62,948 bases of DNA from an uncultured Bacteroidales bacterium (GCA_902780235.1 CACZEL010000023.1:1-62948), one strand, 5' to 3'. Shown: positions 8,298 to 16,291, numbered from the stretch's first letter. Translations and numbers: made by a program. The notes: generated from the letters alone by a model not told the origin.

Positions 8298-8810
8298 TCA
8301 GATACGGTCGATACAAAAGTCTTTTCGACCACAAGATTTGCAATGCGTTCCTTCCCAAACGGAGTCGAAATGGCTCATCGCGGCATCAATAAAACCGGGT
8401 TCGTCAGTAAGGAATCCCGCCTCAAAATTGCGGTTAGCTGAGGATTTCATTCCCATACCGGCGCCGGTGAGATTGGCAGAACCAACATAGACCAGATTGC
8501 TATCCATTACTATTATTTTCATATGCACGCGCGGACACAAGCGATGCTCCATACCACCCCATAAAGCCGGATACTTATCAAAATCTTCGCGGAAAGCAGT
8601 GCCCGGCTCTTTGGCATGAATAAGACGTACCTCCACACCTTTCTTCACCAAGTCATTGAGAATCTGAAGCAGCGGAACTACTGCCCCGCCTTTCTTCTCA
8701 ACGTACAAATCCTTCAGGTCAGCGGTTGCAATCCATAGCAACCGCTTGACCTTTGGAATCTGCGCGATGACTTTAGAGTAATGGTCCGTATCGGCGATGT
8801 AAGTGGTCAT
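8298..8810 (-). CDS. Phospholipase D-like nuclease, single HKD motif
   Basis: 170 residues with one HxK(x)4D active-site motif (HMKIIVMD) followed by VYVGSANLTGAGM, as in PLD-family nucleases (Nuc, BfiI type) that act as dimers. The C-terminus carries a small cysteine cluster (HCKSCGRKDFC), possibly a metal-binding knuckle. Start ATG at 8810 lies 4 bases after the stop of the DUF262 gene, so it is the last gene of the five-gene operon. In defence systems such proteins cut DNA; here the target is unknown. Confidence 0.8.
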   Translation of the reverse strand: MTTYIADTDHYSKVIAQIPKVKRLLWIATADLKDLYVEKKGGAVVPLLQILNDLVKKGVEVRLIHAKEPGTAFREDFDKYPALWGGMEHRLCPRVHMKIIVMDSNLVYVGSANLTGAGMGMKSSANRNFEAGFLTDEPGFIDAAMSHFDSVWEGTHCKSCGRKDFCIDRI

Positions 8811-8813
8811 AAA

Positions 8814-10508
8814 TTATATATTATTCAAATCCCAGATATCCATTGCGGCTTCTATAATTTTCTTCTGCCGATTCTCTATTGCTCTACTATCCCAAACCGG
8901 ATTAGTTTTGTTGCTTACAAACTCTACAATCTCTTTCTGCTGATTGAGCAGATTGTCTTGTCCGTAAGAAGCAAGTTTTTGTGCAAATGATTTATTGCCA
9001 ATAGAACTATTATGGCTTTGAGAAATCAACATCAGGTTACCAACAGAATTTAACCATTCTCCGGAGGATATGCCATTTTCACCTTCGTACTCTCCGTATC
9101 CATTTGCTATAGGATCTCCGTTTGTAGGAGTTTGAGGAGCAATATGTTCTATGCTTTCATTTTTGATCAAATCATCAAAAGTTACTTTATGTGGCATAGG
9201 ATGATTCTCGTTGCATAAATATAATTCGTATTTCCATAAGAGATAGTTATCTACTCTATTTCGATAGAACCATCCTTTTAAAACTCTTTTCATTTCATGG
9301 TCTCCCCAATACCACCACCAGCCATTGTTCTTGATGAGCCAGATCATTTCGGTTATACCTTTATCTATATCATTTTCCTTTGTCAAATAATGATTAAGTC
9401 GGCTCTCAACATCTGCTCTTCCTCCACGGAGTAAAGTGCGGAATGTGATATTTTCCAAGAAATGAGCTAATCGAGTATAGGTTTTTTCAGAAACTCTTAA
9501 TCTATCAGCTTTCATAAAGAAGGGATAAGAAAGGGCCATATTATTCAAATAACGTAAATCCATAATATAGCCATCTTTACTATTCTCGATTTTCTCAACT
9601 GTTATAAAGGCAGAGGAAAGTCCAAACATAAAATCCTTTATCCATTGTATTTTATCCTCTACTTTCAAAAGGGTCTGTTTTATTTGGGAAACGCTATCTT
9701 CACTATTAAAACCTCTAGAATTATAGGAACGCCAGAAATAATTAAGTACCTCATCTTCTTTTATTGTAACACGAACAATCTTAGAATAAATATCCGAAAA
9801 ATATCTTTCAATATAACGAATATTTTGATTAGCTAGATCTTCTCCTTCAGAATGAAGGTATATCTGTAGCATAAAGAAAGACTTAATAATTTCTAAATTT
9901 GACAACGGTTTACCGCGATCATTCTGAAAAGCAAAAATTTGGGCAGCCTGAATCTTATTATCGACTTCAAAATATGTAATACGAGCTTCTTCGATCAAAT
10001 GATACCAGCGAAGCAACTCTTCTGTGTCAGTTTCAGCAAACTTTTTTAGAAAGCGCTCCTTTGCATCTCTTATTCTTTGCTGAGATCGTGTCGTAGGATT
10101 GCCCGCATTATGAGAATGCTCAATAATCTCATCTAAAAAGAAATTATTATCTTCGTCTACAGTTTCAAATTTTTGTATACCCTTTCGCAAGTCTTTTAGA
10201 TAATAGTCTATGATGTCATCTAAATCTATACAAACATCCTTCCTGTCTTTTAGCACCTCGCTTAAGCAGCTAAAAAAGATAACGCACGTCGTTAGACGTT
10301 GCTGACCATCTATAATTAATAGAATTGACTTATCCTCTGATTTTTCGAAAAGGAAATGACCAAGATAATATTGGGAAGAAGCATTCTCTAAGTCTTCAAT
10401 AAATTGATTTATTTGTGTTTCTCCCCAACTATATGAACGCTGATATGCCGGAATCTTAAAACGGATTCCTTTTACACAAAAAAGTGAAGAAATGTTAGTA
10501 ATTTCCAT
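8814..10508 (-). CDS. DUF262-DUF1524 nuclease (GmrSD/SspE-like)
   Basis: About 564 residues. The N-terminal DUF262 domain has the fold signature YQRSYSW and IIDGQQRLTT (about 67-76), an NTP-sensing ParB/Srx-like motif. The C-terminal DUF1524 domain has the His-Me nuclease signature SIEHIAPQ and NSVGNLMLISQSHNSSIGNKSF. This two-domain order is that of type IV modification-dependent enzymes (GmrSD) and SspE. I start at ATG 10508, 12 bases after the previous stop; an upstream TTG at 10529 overlaps that gene. Composition is clearly AT-richer than the core genes, consistent with transfer. It is the fourth gene of the operon starting at the exonuclease. Confidence 0.88.
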   Translation of the reverse strand: MEITNISSLFCVKGIRFKIPAYQRSYSWGETQINQFIEDLENASSQYYLGHFLFEKSEDKSILLIIDGQQRLTTCVIFFSCLSEVLKDRKDVCIDLDDIIDYYLKDLRKGIQKFETVDEDNNFFLDEIIEHSHNAGNPTTRSQQRIRDAKERFLKKFAETDTEELLRWYHLIEEARITYFEVDNKIQAAQIFAFQNDRGKPLSNLEIIKSFFMLQIYLHSEGEDLANQNIRYIERYFSDIYSKIVRVTIKEDEVLNYFWRSYNSRGFNSEDSVSQIKQTLLKVEDKIQWIKDFMFGLSSAFITVEKIENSKDGYIMDLRYLNNMALSYPFFMKADRLRVSEKTYTRLAHFLENITFRTLLRGGRADVESRLNHYLTKENDIDKGITEMIWLIKNNGWWWYWGDHEMKRVLKGWFYRNRVDNYLLWKYELYLCNENHPMPHKVTFDDLIKNESIEHIAPQTPTNGDPIANGYGEYEGENGISSGEWLNSVGNLMLISQSHNSSIGNKSFAQKLASYGQDNLLNQQKEIVEFVSNKTNPVWDSRAIENRQKKIIEAAMDIWDLNNI

Positions 10509-10519
10509 AATGCCTATAA

Positions 10520-10825
10520 TTATTCCCAACGATGAGAGATTTCTTTAAGTTTTTTATCATAAGTATAAATCATACCATTCTTACGGAAATTAATAGAGAT
10601 GCCTGCCGCATTCTTATAGTTCCCTAACGATGATTCCCAATTATGAGCAAGTTCTGAAAGCTTCTCATCATACACATATATTATTTGATTCTTACGACAG
10701 ATAATAAAAGTTCCTGTAAAACCAAGTAATTCTCCTATAGAAGAAACCCAATTATGGGAGATTTCTCTTCCTTGTTCGTTAAGGACATAGTACATTTGAT
10801 TTTTGCTTACAATATCTGATATCAT
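10520..10825 (-). CDS. Small three-repeat protein of the defence operon
   Basis: About 101 residues built from three similar units: KNQMYYVLNEQGREISHNW, KNQIIYVYDEKLSELAHNW and KNGMIYTYDKKLKEISHRW, joined by SSIGELLG/SSLGNYKN linkers. Each unit is two strands ending in (S/A)HxW, a small beta-repeat like a solenoid or propeller blade. I know no named family. No signal peptide is evident if the start is taken at ATG 10825. It sits between the EVE-like membrane protein and the DUF262 nuclease with very short gaps, so it probably acts with them, perhaps as a sensor or adaptor. Confidence 0.65.
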   Translation of the reverse strand: MISDIVSKNQMYYVLNEQGREISHNWVSSIGELLGFTGTFIICRKNQIIYVYDEKLSELAHNWESSLGNYKNAAGISINFRKNGMIYTYDKKLKEISHRWE

Positions 10826-10871
10826 AATTAAATACACTAACATGTGCCGTGCGCAACTTCAACTCAACAAT

Positions 10872-12083
10872 TTATAGATTCTTTAATGTTTCTATTTCAC
10901 ATTTTATTGCAATGTCACCAATTTTACCAAATTCCGGATTGTTGGCAGCTAATGCATCTTTGTATTTTGAAACAATTTTATCACCATATTCTTTCCAATA
11001 CCTGCAAATAGTAGGACGATAAGCCGCAACATCTTCATCTTTGGGAATCAACATACATGCTAATGGCCTTACTATAAGATTAGCACAAAAATCTGCTCCA
11101 TCTTCGACTCCTCTATAAATATCATATTTCTCAACATCAATTTTTAATTGAGTTTCATCTGTAATCGTGATTTTATTATTCGAGTGTGCCAAATCTACAA
11201 TAATATCTTCTCTTAAGGTCTCATCCTTATAGTAGAAAATTCTTCTTCCAATTGCCTCAAAAATGCCTAAAAACTTATTTCCTTTGTTGTAAAGGAAAAT
11301 GAGGTCCCCTTTATCTACTTGTTTCAAGATGTTTGTACGTTTGTCTTCACCATATTCGATCAGTGCCAACTCATAAACACCATTCTTTAATGCGTTTTGT
11401 TGCATTGAGCGATTAGCCATATTCATGTGCCAATACTGCCGCTTAGAACCAACAATTTCGGAAGTCGCTATATTATCTGCAGTTGGTTCTTCCTCATTGT
11501 CAATTTCATTCTTCTGATCTTGTGTCAAGAATGCTTTCCACAAAGGGATAGCCAAATTATCACCGTCCGGCTCTGCTTCATTTAATATATCAGTGCGCAA
11601 AATTCGAGTAATCATTCCTAATGTCTTAATTATTTCCTCAGGGTCCTCTTCATTTCTTTTTGCGTCTTCAACACACTTCGTTAGTATTTCTATATTTTTA
11701 GTGAGTTTTCCAAAATCTTCTTTACGTAGCATAAAGATCAATTTGTTAAAAACTTCACTCCTTAATACATTTAATTCCTGAGCATCAAGTTTCCCATCTG
11801 CATACAAATTCCACATTTTTGAGATGAATTCAGAATAAACATCCAACTTCATTCCGTAAATCTTAATGTTCTTTTCTTTCTCTTGCTCACTTTTTAATTG
11901 AGAACCAATAACCATACGCGTGATAATGGCTGTCAAAATCGCGCCTAATGCAGCACTTACGACTATAGCCATTCCTTGTGAATAGACTTCAGGAGATTTC
12001 CACACAAAGAAACAAAGTGCAATTAGAACAACTACTCCAACTGCAATGACAATTGATTGCCAAATAATTGATTTGTTTTTCAT
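10872..12083 (-). CDS. Membrane protein with possible PUA/EVE-like C-terminal domain
   Basis: About 403 residues. Two membrane helices near the N-terminus (IIWQSIVIAVGVVVLIALCFF; MAIVVSAALGAILTAIITRMV) are followed by a basic/acidic helical stalk of about 130 residues. A C-terminal domain beginning near QYWHMNMANRS follows, with ILKQVDKGDLIFLYNKGNKFLGIFEAIG. The pattern of an initial YW, a 'k.GD.i.lY' turn and a 'flGifea' strand resembles PUA/EVE domains that read modified bases or tRNA; this is a visual match only. Start ATG 12083 follows the exonuclease stop at 12101; an ATG at 12125 would overlap it. Its place between a nuclease and a modification-dependent nuclease fits a sensor role. Confidence 0.6.
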   Translation of the reverse strand: MKNKSIIWQSIVIAVGVVVLIALCFFVWKSPEVYSQGMAIVVSAALGAILTAIITRMVIGSQLKSEQEKEKNIKIYGMKLDVYSEFISKMWNLYADGKLDAQELNVLRSEVFNKLIFMLRKEDFGKLTKNIEILTKCVEDAKRNEEDPEEIIKTLGMITRILRTDILNEAEPDGDNLAIPLWKAFLTQDQKNEIDNEEEPTADNIATSEIVGSKRQYWHMNMANRSMQQNALKNGVYELALIEYGEDKRTNILKQVDKGDLIFLYNKGNKFLGIFEAIGRRIFYYKDETLREDIIVDLAHSNNKITITDETQLKIDVEKYDIYRGVEDGADFCANLIVRPLACMLIPKDEDVAAYRPTICRYWKEYGDKIVSKYKDALAANNPEFGKIGDIAIKCEIETLKNL

Positions 12084-12100
12084 AATAGTATTTGTATTTT

Positions 12101-12619
12101 TTACAATATTTCTCTTGCTATCCATGCACAGGCTTCGGCGTCAGCGAGGGCGTGATGGTGGTTCGCTAAGTCGTAGCCACAAGCAGCAGATACCGTTTGC
12201 AGTTGGTAATCCTGCAAACCGGGTAATGCGCGACGAGCTGCGGAGCATGTATCCATGAACGGGATGCACGGATAAGCTAAGTCATAAGTTGCATAAGCCG
12301 CACTCAAGCAACTTTTATCGAAGCCTGCATTATGCGCTACAAAAGGCACCTCGCCATCTTCGATGTAAGGAAAATAGGACTTCACAAATTTCATTGCCTG
12401 CTCCCATACTTCCGGAAACTCATCCGCATCATTCGTATCGTCATATCCCAAGCCATGAACTTGTTGACAAAACCATGAATAATAATTCGGCATTGGCTTG
12501 ATTAGCGCGTAAAAACTATCTACCATTTCACCGCCTTGCACAATGACAATACCCACCGAACAAACACTGGAGCGTTGTCCATTGGCTGTCTCAAAATCTA
12601 TTGCTACAAAGTCTTTCAT
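12101..12619 (-). CDS. DnaQ-like 3'-5' exonuclease (DEDDh)
   Basis: 172 residues. Exo I FVAIDFETAN with D8 and E10, Exo II FVAHNAGFDKSCL, Exo III HHHALADAEACAWI (H and D). This is the complete DEDDh set of the DnaQ/RNase T superfamily, here stand-alone without polymerase parts. It is the first gene of the five-gene operon and follows the third operator promoter with a leader of about 25 bases. It could trim DNA or small RNA; nothing in the sequence decides which. Confidence 0.88.
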   Translation of the reverse strand: MKDFVAIDFETANGQRSSVCSVGIVIVQGGEMVDSFYALIKPMPNYYSWFCQQVHGLGYDDTNDADEFPEVWEQAMKFVKSYFPYIEDGEVPFVAHNAGFDKSCLSAAYATYDLAYPCIPFMDTCSAARRALPGLQDYQLQTVSAACGYDLANHHHALADAEACAWIAREIL

Positions 12620-12644
12620 AAGTTGATATTTTTGTTTTGCGCTG

Positions 12645-12652
12645 CAAAGATA
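12645..12652 (-). promoter_or_regulatory. -7 promoter element of the five-gene operon
   Basis: TATCTTTG on the minus strand followed by GCAGCGC, 11 bases from the palindrome at 12664-12678. Confidence 0.68.
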
Positions 12653-12663
12653 CTGCTTTAGAG

Positions 12664-12678
12664 TGCCGAATTGCGGCA
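12664..12678 (-). promoter_or_regulatory. Operator palindrome, site 3
   Basis: TGCCGCAATTCGGCA on the minus strand, identical to site 2, with the same 11-base gap to TATCTTTG. It lies 9 bases past the stop of the UDG-like gene. Confidence 0.8.
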
Positions 12679-12687
12679 GAGGGCAAA

Positions 12688-13386
12688 TTATTCTTGATTA
12701 AAAAGACTTAAATATAAGGAATGTAAATTCATTATTGACATATTACTTCTTAAAATGCTCGGATGAGGGATACCCATAAATTGGATACCACTTCGTTTCC
12801 ATAAATAGCAAGTGAGTGTTTTCCCCTGAGCATTTCTTTGGAATTTGACAATTTTTGGATTAGATGCGATTTGTTTTTGGATACTATTACTATAAGAAAT
12901 AACCAAATCTGGTTTAAATTTCGCCAACATAGCATCTAATATGACTGTGTCTTTTTCAATTTCTTCTTTTTCGAAAGCAGAAGAGTCAGCAACCTTCTTT
13001 CTGAAACTATTTTGAATAAAAACCGTATAAGCAACACTATGCCACAAATTCCTTCTCTCTTCCAAGCTCACTCTACGACCGGTAATCCCTAATATTACAC
13101 GAGTCGCTTTGTCATGAGTAATAAACTCTTTAGTTTCAACCCTATGGTTTTGCTCTTCACCTAAATACTTTCGAATAGCTAAAGGACTTGCATCCTTAGT
13201 TATATCTAAATCCAAACGGCCTTCTGGATTCCATTCGTCTAAATAAAAACTCTCACCTAACAATAATATTTTAGGCTGACTATTACAATAACCTGATCCT
13301 ATCCATGGATAAAAATGAATTCCATTCTTTTCACAAAACTCTTGTATCTGTGGATCAAATTTCGCTTTGTCTTCTTGTGATTTCAT
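12688..13386 (-). CDS. Uracil-DNA-glycosylase-like protein
   Basis: 232 residues, soluble. Two segments fit the UDG superfamily fold: an early strand-loop PKILLLGESFY (compare the 'iliiGeaPG' motif) and a late GIPHPS (compare 'hPSP.S'). Between them lies a helical region and PDLVISYSNSIQKQI, where UDG proteins carry a core strand. The catalytic Asp/Asn of true UDGs is not recognisable, so it may bind rather than excise. It is 10 bases downstream of the WYL gene and probably shares its transcript. Confidence 0.5.
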   Translation of the reverse strand: MKSQEDKAKFDPQIQEFCEKNGIHFYPWIGSGYCNSQPKILLLGESFYLDEWNPEGRLDLDITKDASPLAIRKYLGEEQNHRVETKEFITHDKATRVILGITGRRVSLEERRNLWHSVAYTVFIQNSFRKKVADSSAFEKEEIEKDTVILDAMLAKFKPDLVISYSNSIQKQIASNPKIVKFQRNAQGKTLTCYLWKRSGIQFMGIPHPSILRSNMSIMNLHSLYLSLFNQE

Positions 13387-13396
13387 GTGTATTAAA

Positions 13397-14308
13397 TTAT
13401 TTGTACAATTTGTGCATTTCTGCTATTTCTTCCTTGATCTGGGCGCGGAGGGTCTTGGGTGAAAGAACCTCAACGTTCGCTCCGTGTGAGAGGATTTCTT
13501 GGCGCAGCTCGTACGTAGGAACAACAAAGTAAGAGAAAACAGAATAGTCCTCGGTCGTCTCTTCTTCTTTCTGCGAACGATGGAGCGGCAACGAACGGAA
13601 ATAAGGCACTTGGGAAGCGGACACTTTGAGGTTGATTAACTCGGGCGTACCGTTCAAACCTGTTACTCCGTATGAAAGTTGGAAATGACGTGCCACATCG
13701 AAGTCCTCTGGGATTTCGTACGATTCGTCCGTGCGCTCCACTGCCTCAAAACGGTCGAGCGCATAGATAAGAAGTCGGTGATCCGGATATTGTGATTCTG
13801 CCAAGACATACCAACGCTGCTTGAAGATCTTCAGTCCGTATGGCTTGATGGTAAAGGTAGATGGTTCGGGCTTATTGAAACCACGGTGAGTCACACGCAG
13901 GGCAACTTTATCACGGATCGCTTCCAAGATGGTCGTCAGGAAACGTTGACCGGAAGGCACTTCTTCAAAGCAGATATGCTGACGCAAGTGCTGACCTTCG
14001 TTAATGAGATTGTTGACGGCGAACGTGTTGATGAGCCATTTGCGCATAGCGTGTCGCTCAATGTCGCTGCGGTCTTCGATATAATAGCCCTTCCATTTGT
14101 CGTACTCAATAGAGATCTGGAAGAGTTCTTCGATAGCGATGCGCCAACGATGGAACGTGCGAGGTGGAATACTCATCTCGTCTTCGCTCAGTAACGAGCG
14201 ACACCAACGGCGATCGATCTCATCGCGGGATATGTGCCCCGCAGAATAGATAGTGTCTATAAGCCAAATGTACTTATTCAGCAATATGGCAGAGTTCTGT
14301 TTTGGCAT
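13397..14308 (-). CDS. WYL-domain transcriptional regulator
   Basis: 303 residues. The N-terminus is a winged helix (ISRDEIDRRW, PPRTFHRWRIAIEELF). The middle carries the WYL domain (SFTIKPYGL-like TFTIKPYGLKIFKQRWYVLAES, then RLLIYALDRFEAV) and the C-terminus the WCX extension. WYL regulators such as CapW and BrxR bind inverted repeats upstream of defence genes and release them on sensing a ligand, often nucleic acid. This gene has a plain promoter, while three neighbouring transcripts carry a shared palindrome, so it is the best local candidate for the regulator of those sites. Direct evidence is absent. Confidence 0.85.
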   Translation of the reverse strand: MPKQNSAILLNKYIWLIDTIYSAGHISRDEIDRRWCRSLLSEDEMSIPPRTFHRWRIAIEELFQISIEYDKWKGYYIEDRSDIERHAMRKWLINTFAVNNLINEGQHLRQHICFEEVPSGQRFLTTILEAIRDKVALRVTHRGFNKPEPSTFTIKPYGLKIFKQRWYVLAESQYPDHRLLIYALDRFEAVERTDESYEIPEDFDVARHFQLSYGVTGLNGTPELINLKVSASQVPYFRSLPLHRSQKEEETTEDYSVFSYFVVPTYELRQEILSHGANVEVLSPKTLRAQIKEEIAEMHKLYK

Positions 14309-14339
14309 AGCTTTAAAGTTTTGCTCACAATTTTGCGTG

Positions 14340-14371
14340 CAAAATTACAAAAAAGTTTTGATATGCGCAAA
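14340..14371 (-). promoter_or_regulatory. Promoter of the WYL gene
   Basis: TTTG (14368-14371), 20 bases, TAATTTTG (14340-14347). It is a near copy of the promoter at 14604-14635: about 40 bases are alike, including ATAAATGTGC on the plus strand. Confidence 0.75.
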
Positions 14372-14409
14372 TAAATGTGCTATTTTCTTCATCTGTACCT
14401 TGACGGATA

Positions 14410-14600
14410 AAATAAAAAGACCACTTTCACTTACCGGAAGGTAGGCTCTGGAAAGCCCTGTAACCAAATAAGCAAAAGCAGTCTACACCATACGGTGGAC
14501 TGTTCAACTTATCTCCCTTGGTTACAAGATAGATTTTCCAGATTTACCTTCCAAGTTGATACGTTGATACGTCTCAATTATGTCTGTCTTCGAAAAGACA
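14410..14600 (-). ncRNA. Structured noncoding RNA candidate (6S-like size)
   Basis: A promoter at 14604-14635 starts transcription at about 14600. The RNA begins with TGTCTT-TTCG-AAGACA (14585-14600), a UUCG-tetraloop hairpin. A long interrupted hairpin follows: GGAAGGTA/TACCTTCC (14436-14443 with 14545-14552), CTGGAAA/TTTCCAG, GTAACCAA/TTGGTTAC, ATAAG/CTTAT, CAGTC/GACTG and CACC/GGTG around a 4-base loop. It ends near GGTCTTTTTATTTT. Length, about 190 nt, and a long bulged rod are what 6S RNA looks like, but I cannot confirm that family. No good reading frame covers it. It lies upstream of the WYL gene on the same strand. Confidence 0.65.
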
Positions 14601-14603
14601 GCG

Positions 14604-14635
14604 CAAAATTACAAAAAAGATTTCACATACACAAA
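14604..14635 (-). promoter_or_regulatory. Promoter of the structured RNA
   Basis: TTTG (14632-14635), 20 bases, TAATTTTG (14604-14611): an exact match to the consensus spacing. Confidence 0.75.
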
Positions 14636-14666
14636 TAAATGTGCACTTTTTCATAATTTTTTCCGT

Positions 14667-14690
14667 TTGGTATAGACCACTCTTGCATTT
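14667..14690. repeat. 24-bp direct repeat, copy 1
   Basis: Begins TGGTATAGACCACTC and ends GCATTTT. An exact copy lies at 16120-16143; the pair flanks the BspA-like gene. Confidence 0.85.
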
Positions 14691-14711
14691 TAATGCCCCC
14701 AAATCAGAACA

Positions 14712-16061
14712 CTATTCTCTAACATACTGGAGATATTTCGAGAATACAGCCAATATGCTATCCGTCGTTTTGGCAGCTTTAAGTTCTTTGGCTAATGGTT
14801 TCTTGATCGCCTCAAGCGGGTTCCGATAAAAGAGTTTTTGTATTTGATAGATGGTCATGACATTATCAACAGAATTAGCATTCGGAGATAAAGCATTGTA
14901 TAGTTCTACATATTTCTGAACAATAAACATTTCATCATTCGGTCCATCGTAGGCTAACAATTTTTTGTGCATATTTTCCACCACTATGAGCATAAGCGTT
15001 ATATCCGGATCTTGATCCATTTCGACCACGTTGACTTTTTCTAGAAATGGTCGATAGGCGCCATCACCGGCTCCTTCTTGATATCTTTTGGCACAACCGC
15101 GAGGAACATAGACAGTACTTAACTTTGTAAAATCAAATGCAGAGAAACTAATCCGAGGAGGAAGTGCACCGGTAAACGTTATTGATTCAAAATTTTGACA
15201 TGCATTAAAAGCCTCCATGCCAATAAAACGAAGACCGCCAGGTAAACTAATCTGCGTCAGTTCGGGACATGCTCGAAAGGCGTACGCGCCAATAGACGTT
15301 ACTTCCGACGGGATCGTGATTTGTACTAATGAATTACATTGTTCAAACAAACCATCTCCTATGGATTGCAGATGGGGCGGCAGAACAATATCAGACAAGC
15401 GCTCACAACATTTAAACACATAATTCCCGATTTGCGTTACAGTAGAAGGAATGATAACTTTCTGCAGCCTTCTCATATTCTTAAAGGCGCCATCATCAAT
15501 CATGGTCATTCCTTCCGGCAATACTATCTCTTTGATCATGGTCTGGCTAAAAGCCTGATCATAGATATTTCTTACAGAGCTAGGAATGTTTATGGATTTT
15601 AACGCTTTGCAACCATAAAAAGCATTGCTCCCGATTTCTTTTACTCCTTCCGGAAGCGTAATGGTTTCCAGAGATTCGCATTGAGAAAAAGTACTGCTCG
15701 AAATCACCTCAAGTTGTGATTGCAAGTCAATCTCTTTTATGTTCATGAATTCTCTAAAAGCGGCTTCGCCTATTACCGTAATAGAAGAAGGAACAATGAT
15801 TTTTTTACAAGTAGTGTTTCTTCTTCCGTTTTTCAGCGCTTTACTCGCAATAGCCGTTACGACATACTCCTCTCCTTCGTATTTAATAGAGGAAGGAATA
15901 GTGTAAACCTCCTGCTTTACGCCAAGAAAGTCCATGAAGGTAATAGTAGCCGTGTGTTTTACAAAATTGGGAACATACTCCACAAAACCATCTTTGATAA
16001 GTTCTGCAGATGCCGTCATTGCGCATAGAAACGCAATACAAATAGAAATGATTTTTTTCAT
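14712..16061 (-). CDS. BspA-like leucine-rich repeat surface protein
   Basis: 449 residues with a signal peptide (MKKIISICIAFLCAMTASA). From about residue 85 to 320 there are ten or so LRR_5 units of about 23 residues with the pattern 'LP.gv..IG..AF..c..L..I.IPssV' (for example TLPEGVKEIGSNAFYGCKAL). The last 120 residues are helical with no recognised domain; no clear sorting tail is present. BspA-type proteins are surface adhesins in Bacteroidales. The gene is bracketed by a 24-bp direct repeat, one copy in its own leader and one just after its stop, which suggests insertion or duplication. Confidence 0.85.
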   Translation of the reverse strand: MKKIISICIAFLCAMTASAELIKDGFVEYVPNFVKHTATITFMDFLGVKQEVYTIPSSIKYEGEEYVVTAIASKALKNGRRNTTCKKIIVPSSITVIGEAAFREFMNIKEIDLQSQLEVISSSTFSQCESLETITLPEGVKEIGSNAFYGCKALKSINIPSSVRNIYDQAFSQTMIKEIVLPEGMTMIDDGAFKNMRRLQKVIIPSTVTQIGNYVFKCCERLSDIVLPPHLQSIGDGLFEQCNSLVQITIPSEVTSIGAYAFRACPELTQISLPGGLRFIGMEAFNACQNFESITFTGALPPRISFSAFDFTKLSTVYVPRGCAKRYQEGAGDGAYRPFLEKVNVVEMDQDPDITLMLIVVENMHKKLLAYDGPNDEMFIVQKYVELYNALSPNANSVDNVMTIYQIQKLFYRNPLEAIKKPLAKELKAAKTTDSILAVFSKYLQYVRE

Positions 16062-16119
16062 AATACATGATTTTAGTTTTGCCTACTCTTCTTCGGATTT
16101 TCGGCGATCTCCGTTATAA

Positions 16120-16143
16120 TGGTATAGACCACTCTTGCATTTT
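16120..16143. repeat. 24-bp direct repeat, copy 2
   Basis: Identical to 14667-14690. It lies in the predicted leader of the BspA-like gene, just downstream of a -7-like TACCTTTG (minus strand, 16150-16157). Confidence 0.85.
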
Positions 16144-16260
16144 GGCGTGCAAAGGTACTGCTTTTTTCTGAGCCAAATCGTGCCAAATCAAACCTTTTCG
16201 TACCAAGTGTCATTTTGTGCCAAATTTTACCAAATTTAGAAGATTTTTTTGCTGATTTTC

Positions 16261-16291
16261 TTGCATATATCAAAATTTCTTAGTACTTTTG
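16261..16291 (+). promoter_or_regulatory. Promoter of the HTH-kinase pair
   Basis: TTG at 16261-16263 and TACTTTTG at 16284-16291, about 20 bases apart, 22 bases before the start codon. Confidence 0.65.

Noticed and set aside
8244-8441. Plus-strand 65-residue frame
   Set aside because: Starts inside the operator and runs antisense over the PLD gene.
14410-14600. Second retron RNA
   Set aside because: No reverse transcriptase beside it, and the stems form one continuous rod closed by its own ends rather than a1/a2 with separate hairpins.
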